A DNA stretch of 64,000 nucleotides from Nocardiopsis sp. ATB16-24. GTDB lineage: Bacteria > Actinomycetota > Actinomycetes > Streptosporangiales > Streptosporangiaceae. The stretch is from positions 1 through 64,000 of the forward strand of contig NZ_JASCXJ010000020.1 in NCBI RefSeq assembly GCF_030271535.1, in the 5' to 3' direction. The first letter of the stretch is position 1; each line of letters begins with the position of its first letter. The notes under the pieces are model-generated. The model was not told the origin of the DNA. It was given only the letters and a program-made list of their open reading frames with translations, and did not search any database. Below are positions 41,264 through 50,124 of this stretch, one piece after another. Both the position numbers and the translations under genes were made by a program.

Positions 41264-42526
41264 TCAAAAGATCAGCCCGCAGAACGGCGCCCGGGCGCGG
41301 TGCAGGGCCCGGTCCAGGCGCTCCACCGCGCCCGGGGTGTGCTCGGTGAGCAGTCCCGCGCGCAGGTGACCGTCCAGTGTGGTCTGGCCGAGGTAGGCCG
41401 CCCCCAGGTGGGCGGCGTCCAGGCTGAGGTCGGGGTCGGCGTCGGTGGCCTCCACCCGGGCGCCTCCGGTGTCCGCCTTGACGTGCCAGCGTCCGGCGTT
41501 CCACGGCGCGTACCCGTCGGTGACCTCCAGGACCGCTTCGAAGGGAACGGAGTAGGAGCGCTCGGCCAGGGCTCCGGGCACGTCCACCAGCCGCAGCCAC
41601 AAGGAGGTGTACAACGTGGGCGCCGCTCGATCGGGGTCCAGGAGCAGGTGGCGCAGCGGGTCGTCCAGGGCCAGGAACTCGAAGGAGACCTTGCCGACGA
41701 GGTCGCGCCCGAACAGGTGCTCGTACAGGGCGGTCCAGGCGGCCGGGGTGGTGGCGGTGATCTCCTTGACGTGCACCTCGCCGTGCGCGCCGTCCTGTTC
41801 CCGTTCACCGCGGGTGCGGTAGAGCGCGTAACCCAGCGGGCCCCGTGGTCCGCCGACCACCACGGCCCGCAACGGCCCCCTGCCCTCGCGTGCCCCGGGC
41901 ACGTCGCGTAGGACGCGGTCCCACCAGTGCGCGGCGCGTTGGAACTGGCCCACCTGGACGGCGGCGACCTCGCGGTGCACCCGTTCCAGGTCGGGGCGGA
42001 CCTGTCCGGGGTCCGCCAGGCGGACGCGAAGGTCCGGGTCGCGGGGGGCGTCGGGCCGAAGGGCGGTGTGGGGCGCTCGTACGAAGGTCTCCATCTCGGT
42101 GGCCGCCCGACCGTAGCCGAAGCGGCCGTAGATGGCGCCCTCGGACGCCCACAGCGCGGCGTACCTGTCTCCGCGCGCGTGGACGTCGGCGAGTTGACGG
42201 CGCATCATCGCGCTGAGGATGCCCCGGCGCCGATGGGTGGGCCACACCCCCACACCGGTCACGCCGGTGACCGCACGGGGACCGCCGGGCATCGTCATCT
42301 CGAAGGCGAAGCCGTTGACCGTCCCCACGACCTCGTCGCCGTCCACGGCCACCAGGACACGGTCGTAGCCCTCGGCGTCCATGAAGGGGCGGACGAGGTG
42401 CTCGCGCTCCTCGGGTCGCTCCGGTATCAGCAGGGCCTCGTTGACGACGCGCATCACCTCGGTGTACTCGTCGCGGTCGGTTCCCCGTACGACCCAGTCG
42501 GCGCCGGGGTCGGGAGTGATCGTCAT
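41264..42526 (-). CDS. Eis-like GNAT N-acetyltransferase
   Basis: A 420-residue protein with the tripartite layout of mycobacterial Eis: an N-terminal GNAT fold with acetyl-CoA loop VGVWPTHRRRGILSAMM (about 94-110), a second degenerate GNAT region and an SCP-like C-terminal domain ending in CGLIF, whose terminal carboxylate is the base in Eis. Conserved YAALWASEGAIYGRFGYG is also present. Eis proteins acetylate amines of aminoglycosides and of proteins at several sites. ATG 42526 has AAGGA upstream. Confidence 0.93.
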   Translation of the reverse strand: MTITPDPGADWVVRGTDRDEYTEVMRVVNEALLIPERPEEREHLVRPFMDAEGYDRVLVAVDGDEVVGTVNGFAFEMTMPGGPRAVTGVTGVGVWPTHRRRGILSAMMRRQLADVHARGDRYAALWASEGAIYGRFGYGRAATEMETFVRAPHTALRPDAPRDPDLRVRLADPGQVRPDLERVHREVAAVQVGQFQRAAHWWDRVLRDVPGAREGRGPLRAVVVGGPRGPLGYALYRTRGEREQDGAHGEVHVKEITATTPAAWTALYEHLFGRDLVGKVSFEFLALDDPLRHLLLDPDRAAPTLYTSLWLRLVDVPGALAERSYSVPFEAVLEVTDGYAPWNAGRWHVKADTGGARVEATDADPDLSLDAAHLGAAYLGQTTLDGHLRAGLLTEHTPGAVERLDRALHRARAPFCGLIF

Positions 42527-43030
42527 CTGTCGTTCCTTCGTCGGTGGCACGGTGACGGCGCCCGGTGGTCCGGTGCGCCGTGGCGGCCGAAAGACCACGC
42601 CGCACGAGGGTGGGCGTGGGGTGTGCTCGGCGGTGTCCGGCGCGGCGACGACTCCGAGGGCCTACTCCGCGCGCGGCCCCGCCCAGGTGGTCGGGGGCGA
42701 GCGGCGTCGGGGACGAGCGGTACCCGGATGGACGGCGTCCGTGGACCCGCCCGGGCGTCGGCGGCCGGTGTTCGGAGGTCGGCCGGGGAAGGAAGGGCGT
42801 CGGCTCCTCGTGGACCTCCACGACGCCGGGGGACCCCTCCCGCGCGGTTCCCGGGCCCGCGCACGCGACATGGCGCCCCGGAGGGCTCGTCCTGTCGCAC
42901 GTCCGCCATGGGCAGACCCTTTCATTCGCGCTCGGGTGGACGCCACTGTTTTTCGCCCTCCTCTCGGCGTGCGGCGCCCCTTCGTCGGAGCGGGTGAGTA
43001 ACCTGCTTCTTCCCGGGGCACCTTTCCTCT
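42527..43030. other. Divergent intergenic region upstream of Eis-like and kinase genes
   Basis: About 500 bp between divergent starts. No supportable gene, hairpin or operator was found; open frames here are GC-rich shadows. Promoters for both neighbours must lie inside. Confidence 0.45.
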
Positions 43031-44128
43031 GTGACACGTACTACTACCTCTTCTTCCCGGGCCCGGTCCGACTCCTCCGACCACGACGGTCGGGACGGAT
43101 TCGTGGTGGGGGTGGACGCCGGGGGGACCACCACACGGGCACTGGTGACCACGTTGTCAGGAGAACGGGTCGGCGAGGCCAGGGCCGAGGGTTGCAACCC
43201 CAACGCCCACGGTGCGCGGACGGCCGCGGAGCGGCTCTCCGAGGCGGTCGGCCTGGCCTTGGACCAGGCCGACGCCCGCGCCCGCCGAAGCGTCGCCGCC
43301 GCCGTGGTCGGTCTGGCCGGGGTCTCCTCCCTGCGGGAGAAGGACGTGCGCGACCGGATGGTACGCGCGCTGATCGACGCGGGCCTGCCTGCCGGATGCG
43401 GGGTGTTCACCGGCGACGACGAGGTCGCCTTCGCCTCGGGGACCCCCGCGGCCGACGGCACGGTACTGATCGCCGGTACCGGGGCGATCGCCACCCGCAT
43501 CGAAGGGCGCGAGCGGGCCCGTTCGGCCGACGGGATGGGCTGGTTGATCGGCGACGAGGGCTCCGGGGTCTGGATGGGCCACCAGGCGGCTCGGGAGACG
43601 GCGCGGCAGCTGTCCCGGGGCGGAGAACTCAGCCCGCTGGCGCGTGCGGTGTCCGAACGCGTCCTCTCCGGGCACGGGTCGGCGCACGGCCGAGGCCGCC
43701 CGCCCGAGGAGCACGCCCGCGACTTCGCCCGCGCCCTGACCGCCGCGGCCCCGGTCGCACTCGCCGAGCTCGCCCCCTTGGTCAGTCAGGCCCACGAACT
43801 GGGGGATCCGGCGGCCGGGGTGATCGTGGAGGCCGCCGCCGGGCACCTGGCGCGCTCGGTGCATCAGGTGCGCAGTCCCGGCGAGAGACTGCCCGTGGTC
43901 CTGGTGGGCGGGGTCCTGGCCGGGTCGGAGCCGGTGCGCGCCGCGCTCACGCGCAAGCTCGCGCTGGGGGCGGCCAGGTCCACGATCACCATGGCCGGGT
44001 GCACGGCGGGCGGCGCGGCCTGGCTGGCGGCGTTGCGCACGGGGGTCCACGAACAGGACCACCGGTTGCACTCGGCGTTCACCCGCCCCGAGCAAAGCCC
44101 CGAACAGGATCGTCCCGACGCGGCCTGA
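43031..44128 (+). CDS. N-acetylglucosamine-kinase-like BadF/BadG family ATPase
   Basis: A 365-residue ASKHA-fold kinase. The phosphate-1 motif is VVGVDAGGTTTRALV (about 25-39), phosphate-2 is TVLIAGTGAIATRI, and GMGWLIGDEGSGVWMG is the sugar-binding signature of the GlcNAc kinase branch. The adenosine motif VLVGGVLAGSEPVRAAL lies near the end. It probably phosphorylates GlcNAc or a related amino sugar taken from cell-wall turnover (inference). The GTG start is at 43031. Confidence 0.88.
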   Translation: MTRTTTSSSRARSDSSDHDGRDGFVVGVDAGGTTTRALVTTLSGERVGEARAEGCNPNAHGARTAAERLSEAVGLALDQADARARRSVAAAVVGLAGVSSLREKDVRDRMVRALIDAGLPAGCGVFTGDDEVAFASGTPAADGTVLIAGTGAIATRIEGRERARSADGMGWLIGDEGSGVWMGHQAARETARQLSRGGELSPLARAVSERVLSGHGSAHGRGRPPEEHARDFARALTAAAPVALAELAPLVSQAHELGDPAAGVIVEAAAGHLARSVHQVRSPGERLPVVLVGGVLAGSEPVRAALTRKLALGAARSTITMAGCTAGGAAWLAALRTGVHEQDHRLHSAFTRPEQSPEQDRPDAA

Positions 44129-44162
44129 AAAGGGCTCCCACCTCGGCGTGGTCTTGCCCTTT
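44129..44162 (+). terminator. Terminator-like hairpin after sugar kinase
   Basis: AAAGGGC (44129-44135) pairs with GCCCTTT (44156-44162) across a 20-nt loop; it begins inside the kinase stop codon. The stem is only 7 bp. Confidence 0.4.
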
Positions 44163-44191
44163 ACCTCCCCTTACCCTACGGTGTGCCTTAC

Positions 44192-44210
44192 TTAGGGTTG
44201 GCTAACCTGA
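44192..44210. promoter_or_regulatory. DtxR/IdeR-type iron box
   Basis: TTAGGGTTGGCTAACCTGA matches the actinobacterial iron-box consensus TTAGGTTAGSCTAACCTAA at 16 of 19 positions. It lies 19 nt upstream of the siderophore-interacting protein GTG. Repression by iron-loaded IdeR/DmdR is the natural reading. Confidence 0.85.
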
Positions 44211-44228
44211 CCCGAATGAGGAGGCTTC

Positions 44229-45086
44229 GTGGCGCAGCAGAGGGAACGTGGGAGCAGGACCGTCCACACCGGCCGGGTGGAGAGCGTCGAGTGGCTCACG
44301 CCGCACATGATCCGGGTCGTGCTCGGTGGGGAGGGCCTGTCCGCCTTCGCCACCCGTGGGCACACCGACAGCTACGTCAAACTGCTCTTTCCGCCGCCCG
44401 CCCCCGGCGACCCCGAGTCCTTCGACCTGGACCGGTTCCGCGCCGAGCGACCCCGCCAGGAGTGGCCGGTCACCCGCACCTACACCGTGCGATCCTGGGA
44501 CCCCGAGGCCCTGCGACTCACCCTCGATTTCGTCCACCACGGAGACAAGGGCCTGGCCGCCGTGTGGGCCGCCGCCGCCCGGCCCGGCGACCGGGTCCGG
44601 CTGCTGGGTCCGGGCGGAGGCTACTCCCCCGACCCCGAGGCCGACTGGCACCTCCTGGCCGGTGACGAGAGCGCCCTGCCCGCCATCGCCGCCGCCGTGG
44701 AACGGCTCGCCCCCCACGCCCTCGCCCACGTGTTCGTGGAGGTCGAAGGCCCTGAGGAGGAGATCGAACTCGCCGGCGGCCAGAACGTGCACGTGCGGTG
44801 GCTGCACCGTGGGGATCGGCCCGTGGGATCGCTCCTGGTGCCGGCCGTTCGCTCCCTGGACTTCCCCGAGGGCGGGGTCCACGCCTTCGTGCACGGAGAG
44901 GCCGCCTTCGTCCGTGACCTGCGCCGTCTGTTGCGCGTCGAGCACGGCCTTCCCAAGGAGCGGTTGTCGATCTCGGGTTACTGGAGGTCGGGTCGTGACG
45001 AGGACGGCTGGCAGGCCTCCAAGGCCGCGTGGAACCAGAGCGTGGAGGCCGAGGAGGCCAAGGCCCTGGCCGCGTCCGGGGGCTGA
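44229..45086 (+). CDS. Siderophore-interacting FAD-binding protein (ferric-siderophore reductase)
   Basis: A 285-residue SIP-family protein. The FAD motif TRTYTVRSWD (about 77-86), the NAD(P)H-side VRLLGPGGGYSPDPEADWHLLAGDESALPAI and the C-terminal LSISGYWRSGRDEDGWQASKAAW are the family signature (ViuB/YqjH). It reduces ferric siderophores in the cytoplasm to release iron. GTG 44229 follows GAGGAGG by 4 nt. Expression is probably repressed by iron through the box 19 nt upstream. Confidence 0.94.
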   Translation: MAQQRERGSRTVHTGRVESVEWLTPHMIRVVLGGEGLSAFATRGHTDSYVKLLFPPPAPGDPESFDLDRFRAERPRQEWPVTRTYTVRSWDPEALRLTLDFVHHGDKGLAAVWAAAARPGDRVRLLGPGGGYSPDPEADWHLLAGDESALPAIAAAVERLAPHALAHVFVEVEGPEEEIELAGGQNVHVRWLHRGDRPVGSLLVPAVRSLDFPEGGVHAFVHGEAAFVRDLRRLLRVEHGLPKERLSISGYWRSGRDEDGWQASKAAWNQSVEAEEAKALAASGG

Positions 45087-45105
45087 GGCCGAAAGCGTAC
45101 CGGTC

Positions 45106-46464
45106 TCACAGGGCGAGCCGGTCCACGGCGATGAGGTAGGCCTCGTTGAAGGTCGGGAACTGTGGGATCGTGTCGCCAAGGGCCGCGACCGGCAGGCCGG
45201 TACGGATGGCGAGCGCGGCGGTGTGGATCCACTCACCGGCCATCGGCCCGAACGCCCACGCGCCCACGAGCACCCCCCGTTCGCGGTCGGCCACCAGGCC
45301 GAGGGTGCCGCGTGGTTCGGTCTCATGGGTCCAGGGCCGGACCAGGGTCTCGGGCAGGTCCACCTCGGCGGTGACGGTGTCGATGCCCTGGTCCCTGGCC
45401 TGCTCCTCGGTGAGGCCCACGCCCGCGATCTCGGGGTGGGAGAAGACCACGCGCGGCACGGCGGTGTAGTCGGCCCTACGAGCACGGCCCAGGATGCCGT
45501 CGACGACCATGCGCCCCTGGTACTTGGCCACGTGGGTGAACATCGCCTTCGCGGTCACGTCGCCGACTCCCCACAACCCCGGTGCGGCCTGGCAGTGCTC
45601 GTCGACCAGGAGGGCGCCGTGGTCCGTCCGCACGCCCATCTCCTCCAGTCCGAGTCCGCGGGTGCGGGGACGACGTCCGGTGGCGAGCACCACCACGTCG
45701 GCGCGCACCCGCCCACCGTCGTCCAGGGTGGCCTGGACCTCCTCGCCGTTCTGGACCACGGAGGAGACCTCGGTGTCCAGGCGCACGGTGATGCCGTCCC
45801 GTGCGAACTGGTCACCGACCAAAGAGCTCAGCCGGGGCTCCTCCCGGTCCATCAGGCGGGGACCGCGTTGGACGAGGGTCACCCGCGAACCCATCCGGGC
45901 CAGGAACTGCCCCAGTTCCACGCCCACGGCGCTGCCGCCGACCACGATCGCCCGTTCGGGGATCCGGGTGAGGGAGGTGGCCTCCCGGTTGGTCCACACC
46001 ACCGAGGCGTCCAGGTCCTCCAATCCCTCGATCGGAGGCCGCACCGCCTCCGAACCGGTGGCCACCACCACATGATCGGCGGTGATCTGGGTGCCTTCCG
46101 CCTCCACGCGCCACGGATCGCGGCCGGTCAGACGCGCCCCTCCCTTGAGCACCAGGGCTCCTCGTCTCCGATACCCTTCGATCTGCTCGGAGTCGTCCAG
46201 GTGACGGATCATCTGGTCGCGATAGGCTCGCAGCCCCGGCCAGTCCAGGTCCGGACGGGTGACCCCGGCCGCGTCCTCGGCCTCCCTGCGCACCGCGGGG
46301 GGACGCAGCAGCACCTTGGTGGGGACGCAGGCCCAGTAACCGCACTCACCGCCGATGAGCTCACGCTCGACCACCGCCACGTCCCTGCCCGCGGAGAGCA
46401 ACCGCTCCGCGACGGTCTCACCGCCCGGCCCCATACCGATGACCACCACGTCCCTGTGCCGCAT
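45106..46464 (-). CDS. NAD(P)/FAD-dependent disulfide oxidoreductase
   Basis: A 452-residue class I pyridine-nucleotide disulfide oxidoreductase. The FAD motif is VVVIGMGPGGETVAERL. The redox-active motif reads GGECGYWACVPTK (Cys41, Cys46) where lipoamide dehydrogenase has GGTCLNVGCIPSK. The NAD(P) motif is IVVGGSAVGVELGQF. At the C-terminus the usual HPT-x-SE reads FPTFNEAY, so the catalytic His is replaced by Phe while Glu is kept. It resembles merA/lpd homologues of unknown substrate. It is convergent with the SIP gene. Confidence 0.85.
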   Translation of the reverse strand: MRHRDVVVIGMGPGGETVAERLLSAGRDVAVVERELIGGECGYWACVPTKVLLRPPAVRREAEDAAGVTRPDLDWPGLRAYRDQMIRHLDDSEQIEGYRRRGALVLKGGARLTGRDPWRVEAEGTQITADHVVVATGSEAVRPPIEGLEDLDASVVWTNREATSLTRIPERAIVVGGSAVGVELGQFLARMGSRVTLVQRGPRLMDREEPRLSSLVGDQFARDGITVRLDTEVSSVVQNGEEVQATLDDGGRVRADVVVLATGRRPRTRGLGLEEMGVRTDHGALLVDEHCQAAPGLWGVGDVTAKAMFTHVAKYQGRMVVDGILGRARRADYTAVPRVVFSHPEIAGVGLTEEQARDQGIDTVTAEVDLPETLVRPWTHETEPRGTLGLVADRERGVLVGAWAFGPMAGEWIHTAALAIRTGLPVAALGDTIPQFPTFNEAYLIAVDRLAL

Positions 46465-46621
46465 ACGCCCTCATTCCGCCCGTTTCCCGTTCGCCTCCGA
46501 TGTTCTCCATCGCCCGACCACGGGGAAGGGCCGACACGCCGTCGGCGATCCCAGGAGGGCCCGGCGCGTTCTCGGACGGGTCGCGTCGTGGGGTGCCCGG
46601 CCCGAGGGAGGCCGTGGTGCA

Positions 46622-47308
46622 ATGACCGGTCGGGATCCGGTCGAACGGAAGGAACCGCCGCCCCGGCACATGCCCATGTCCACCAAGACGCTGATCATCA
46701 TCCTCGACCTCATCGGCATCCTCGCCTTCGCCATCGACGGGGCGCTGACCGCCATTCGGACCGCACGCGTGGACATCGTCGGTGTCATGGTCCTGGGCCT
46801 GGTGACCGCTCTGGGGGGCGGCATCATACGGGACCTGCTGCTCGGGGTGACCCCCGAGACCTTCCAGGACTGGCGCTACATCTGCACCGCCCTGTTGGGC
46901 GCCACCGTCGCCTTCTTCCTCAGCCGCCAACTCACCCACCTGGCCAAGCCCATCCTGATCTTCGACGCGGCGGGGTTGAGTCTGTTCGCGGTGATCGGTG
47001 TGACCAAGGCCCTGGAGCTGGGCTTCGGCCCCTTGCAGGCCACCCTTCTGGGCGTCCTGACGGGTGTGGGCGGCGGAACCATCCGCGACGTGCTGCTCAA
47101 CCGGGTCCCCACCGTGCTCAGCTCGAACTCGCACCTGTACGCGATCCCGGCCCTGATCGGCGCGGGTCTGGTCGCCCTGGCCTACACCGTCGGTCTGACC
47201 TGGGGCTGGATCTCCGTGGTGGGGGCGGTCCTGTGCTTCACCGTGCGGCTGCTGGCCCTGATGTACCGCTGGAGCGCGCCCACCCCGCCGGGCGCCTCGC
47301 CGCTGTGA
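46622..47308 (+). CDS. TRIC (UPF0126) family cation channel protein
   Basis: A 228-residue membrane protein with seven hydrophobic helices as two repeats: LIGILAFAIDGALTAIR with ALGGGIIRDLLLG, and FDAAGLSLFAVIGVTKAL with GVGGGTIRDVLLNRVP. The duplicated GGG-x-IRD glycine motif is the hallmark of prokaryotic TRIC channels, which form trimers with a pore in each subunit and pass K+. ATG 46622 has GGGAGG upstream; ATG 46670 is an alternative closer to the first helix. Confidence 0.92.
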   Translation: MTGRDPVERKEPPPRHMPMSTKTLIIILDLIGILAFAIDGALTAIRTARVDIVGVMVLGLVTALGGGIIRDLLLGVTPETFQDWRYICTALLGATVAFFLSRQLTHLAKPILIFDAAGLSLFAVIGVTKALELGFGPLQATLLGVLTGVGGGTIRDVLLNRVPTVLSSNSHLYAIPALIGAGLVALAYTVGLTWGWISVVGAVLCFTVRLLALMYRWSAPTPPGASPL

Positions 47309-47320
47309 GGATCGGTGCCC

Positions 47321-48259
47321 TCAGCCGCCTCCGGCGGCCCGTCCCCCGGAGGCGCCCGGTTCCAACGCCCGACTCGCGACACCGCGCAGAACGGCGACCA
47401 TGGCGGGGACCGGTTCCGGCGGCCGGGGGCGGTGTACGGCGTAGATCTCGCGGGCCAGTCGGACGTCGCGCAGGGGGCGGCTCACCCAGCCTCCCGCGCG
47501 GGCCGCGCCCAGGATGCTGAGAGGGATCAGGGCCAGGCCCACACCGGCCTCGATGAGGGCCAGGGCCACCTCGTAGTCCCGGGTCTCGTAGACCACGTCC
47601 ACACGCACCCCGGCGGCAGCGGCGGCGCTCTCCAGACTGACGCGGTTGTGGATGCCCGGGGCTCCGCATATCCACTCCTGTCCGGCCAGCTCGGCCAGGG
47701 ACGGGTCGTGGTCGGTGATCGGGTGGCCGGTGGGGGCCACCACCATCAACGGGTCCACCAGGACGCGTTCACGGTGCAGACCCCCCGCCCGGGGCAGGGG
47801 AACGCCGGGGTAGCGGTGGGTCAGCAGCAGATCCAGCTCTCCGGAGGTGACCAGGTCGTACCCGCCGGGAGGCTCGATGTCGGCCAGGGACACCCGCACC
47901 TGAGGGTGTTGGTTCCCGAAGGCGGCGAGGGTGGCGGGCAGCAGGACCTTGCCCGCGCTGGCGAAGGCGCCCAGGGACAGCCGTTCGGGCGAGGCCCCCG
48001 ACAGGGCGCGCACGGCGGCCTCGGCGTCGCGCAGCTCTCCCAGCACCCGCTCGCCGTAGCCCAGAAGGACCCTGCCCGCCTCGGTGAGGGTGGTGCCGGT
48101 GCGATGACGTTCGACCAGACGGCAGCCGACCTCCCCTTCGAGTTTGGTGAGCTGCTGGGACAGGGCGGGCGGGGTGAAGGAGAGTCGTTCGGCCGCCGCC
48201 GCGATCGACCCGGCGTGCGCGATCTCCACCAGCACGCGCAGCCGGTTGGCGTCCAGCAT
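47321..48259 (-). CDS. LysR-family regulator
   Basis: A 312-residue LysR protein. The HTH is LVEIAHAGSIAAAAERLSFTPPALSQQLTKLEGEVGCRLVER (about 9-50), followed by the periplasmic-binding-like effector domain. ATG 48259 fits the family start. It diverges from a PLP dehydratase gene, and the 103-bp region between them contains two palindromes in an A/T-rich island, so it probably regulates that gene and itself. Confidence 0.92.
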   Translation of the reverse strand: MLDANRLRVLVEIAHAGSIAAAAERLSFTPPALSQQLTKLEGEVGCRLVERHRTGTTLTEAGRVLLGYGERVLGELRDAEAAVRALSGASPERLSLGAFASAGKVLLPATLAAFGNQHPQVRVSLADIEPPGGYDLVTSGELDLLLTHRYPGVPLPRAGGLHRERVLVDPLMVVAPTGHPITDHDPSLAELAGQEWICGAPGIHNRVSLESAAAAAGVRVDVVYETRDYEVALALIEAGVGLALIPLSILGAARAGGWVSRPLRDVRLAREIYAVHRPRPPEPVPAMVAVLRGVASRALEPGASGGRAAGGG

Positions 48260-48298
48260 CGAACCCACCACCTTGGCACAAATAAGGGTACAAACTTT

Positions 48299-48335
48299 TA
48301 CTTAAGTATCTTTAGCAGTCTTAACTTTAAGTTAA
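48299..48335. promoter_or_regulatory. LysR operator pair in A/T-rich island
   Basis: TACTTAAGTA (48299-48308) and TTAACTTTAAGTTAA (48321-48335) are both perfect palindromes, spaced 12 nt apart. The surrounding 60 bp is strikingly A/T-rich for this genome. The second is 27-41 nt upstream of the dehydratase ATG, overlapping where its -10/-35 should be. Confidence 0.7.
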
Positions 48336-48361
48336 TACCCAGTAGCGGCACAGTGGTATCC

Positions 48362-49285
48362 ATGAGCCCCAAGACAGCGCACGTCGCACTCACGGCCACC
48401 GACGTCCGTGCGGCCGCCGAACGCATCGCCCCCTACGCCCGCCGCACCCCGGTCCTGCACACCGAGGTCGACGGACGGCCGCTGACGCTCAAGCTCGAAC
48501 ACCTACAGCGCACGGGTGCCTTCAAGCTGCGCGGGGCGCTCAACGCACTGCTGGGCGGCCCCGACACCGACCGCGTGATCACCGCCTCCGGCGGCAACCA
48601 CGGGCTCGGAGTGGCGACCGCGGCCCGGATGCTCGGCGTCCAGGCCACGGTCTACGTTCCCCAGACCGTTCCCCAGGCCAAGGCGGCGCCGTTGGCGGCC
48701 ACCGGTGCCGAGATCGTCCGGGTCGGCGAGCACTACGCCGTGGCCGCCGAGGCGGCCAGGGAACGCGCCGAGAGCGAAGGGGTGCGTTACCTGCACGCCT
48801 TCGACGATCCGCTCGTCGTCGCCGGCCAGGGCACGATCGGCCTGGAGATCGCCACCGACGCTCCCGAGTGCGACACCGTCGCGGTCGCGGTGGGCGGTGG
48901 CGGGCTGGTCGCCGGGGTGCGTCTGGGTGCGCAGGGTCGCCGGGTGGTGGGGGTGGAGCCCGAGGGCTGCCAGAGCATGCACTCCGCGCTGGCCGCGGGC
49001 CGCCCCGTGCAGGGCCCCGTGGAGTCGGTGGCCTCCTCCGCCCTGGGCGCCGCCGCCCTGGGCCGGGTGCCCTTCGAGGTGCTGAGCGCCCATCCGGTGA
49101 CGCCGGCGCTGGTCGACGACGCCGAGATCGTCCAGGCCCAGGACCGTCTGTGGGAGGAGTTCCGCATCGCCACGGAGCCGGCCGCGGCCGTACCCTTCGC
49201 GGCCTGGCTCGCGGGACGCGTTCCCGGCGAGCGTCCTTGTGTGGTGGTGTGCGGGGCCAACGCCGAATGGCGCCGCACGGACTGA
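48362..49285 (+). CDS. Serine/threonine dehydratase-like PLP enzyme
   Basis: A 307-residue fold-type II PLP enzyme. The Schiff-base Lys55 lies in GAFKLRGALNAL, the substrate loop is ITASGGNHGLGV, and the phosphate-binding Gly loop is VAVGGGGLVAG. Its length matches catabolic threonine/serine dehydratases without an ACT domain, so it deaminates Ser/Thr or a hydroxy-amino acid. No clear ribosome binding site precedes ATG 48362, so a leaderless or short-leader mRNA is possible. It is probably controlled by the divergent LysR. Confidence 0.9.
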   Translation: MSPKTAHVALTATDVRAAAERIAPYARRTPVLHTEVDGRPLTLKLEHLQRTGAFKLRGALNALLGGPDTDRVITASGGNHGLGVATAARMLGVQATVYVPQTVPQAKAAPLAATGAEIVRVGEHYAVAAEAARERAESEGVRYLHAFDDPLVVAGQGTIGLEIATDAPECDTVAVAVGGGGLVAGVRLGAQGRRVVGVEPEGCQSMHSALAAGRPVQGPVESVASSALGAAALGRVPFEVLSAHPVTPALVDDAEIVQAQDRLWEEFRIATEPAAAVPFAAWLAGRVPGERPCVVVCGANAEWRRTD

Positions 49286-49420
49286 CCGCGGCCGCCGCCC
49301 GTGGGGCCCCTCGTCCCCACCGGGTGAGCCGGCGCACCTTCTGAGCACTCCGATCCGTGGTTACCCACCGGTCGCCCTTACATTGGACTGCGTCATCCGG
49401 CCATTGGTGAGGGAGAACTC

Positions 49421-50092
49421 GTGCTCTACGGTGCGTTGCGGCAAACGGCCTCGGTCCTGGCCCGTACCTTGTGCCGCCCGACCGTCCAGGGCCGGGAGAA
49501 CATCCCCAAGACCGGTGCGGTACTGCTCGCCAGCAACCACCTGTCGTTCGTGGACAGTGTGGTCATCCCCCTGTCGGTGACACAGCGCCGGGTGCGTTTC
49601 CTGGCCAAGTCCGACTACTTCGAGGGCCGCGGCCTCAAGGGCGGCCTCACCCGCGCACTGTTCACCTCGTTGGGGGCCATGCCGGTGCAACGGGCCGACG
49701 CACGGGGAGCCATGCTGTCCCTGGAGATGATGCTGGACCGGCTGCGCGAGGGCGAGGCCTGCGTGATCTACCCCGAGGGCACCCGTTCCCGTGACGGCCG
49801 CCTGTACCGGGGCCGTACCGGCGTGGGCCTGTTGGCGATGGAGTCCAAGGCACCGGTCGTGCCGGTGGCCCTCAGCGGCACCCAACACGTGCAGCCCATC
49901 GGCGCGTCCATGCCGCGTCCCCGCCCCTTCACCATCCGCTTCGGCGAGCCGATGGACTTCTCCACCGGTTACGATCACCTGGCCCCGGGCAAGGCCCGCA
50001 GGATGATCACCGACCGCGTCATGGACGCCATCCACCGGATGTCGGGGCAGGAGCGGGTGGACGGATACAACACCATCGGCGGTGAAGGCTGA
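49421..50092 (+). CDS. 1-acyl-sn-glycerol-3-phosphate acyltransferase (PlsC family)
   Basis: A 223-residue acyltransferase. The catalytic NHLSFVD (His40, Asp45) and the phosphate-binding YPEGTRSRDG (116-125) are both present, as is VPVALSGT (motif IV). It converts lysophosphatidate to phosphatidate or acylates a related acceptor at the inner membrane face. The GTG start is at 49421. Confidence 0.93.
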   Translation: MLYGALRQTASVLARTLCRPTVQGRENIPKTGAVLLASNHLSFVDSVVIPLSVTQRRVRFLAKSDYFEGRGLKGGLTRALFTSLGAMPVQRADARGAMLSLEMMLDRLREGEACVIYPEGTRSRDGRLYRGRTGVGLLAMESKAPVVPVALSGTQHVQPIGASMPRPRPFTIRFGEPMDFSTGYDHLAPGKARRMITDRVMDAIHRMSGQERVDGYNTIGGEG

Positions 50093-50124
50093 GCGAGGGG
50101 CCCTCGGGCGCCTAGGCTGGAGCC

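Noticed and set aside
44326..47520. 1064-codon + strand frame
   Set aside because: Overlaps four recognisable genes on both strands; no conserved domain, only high-GC frame openness.
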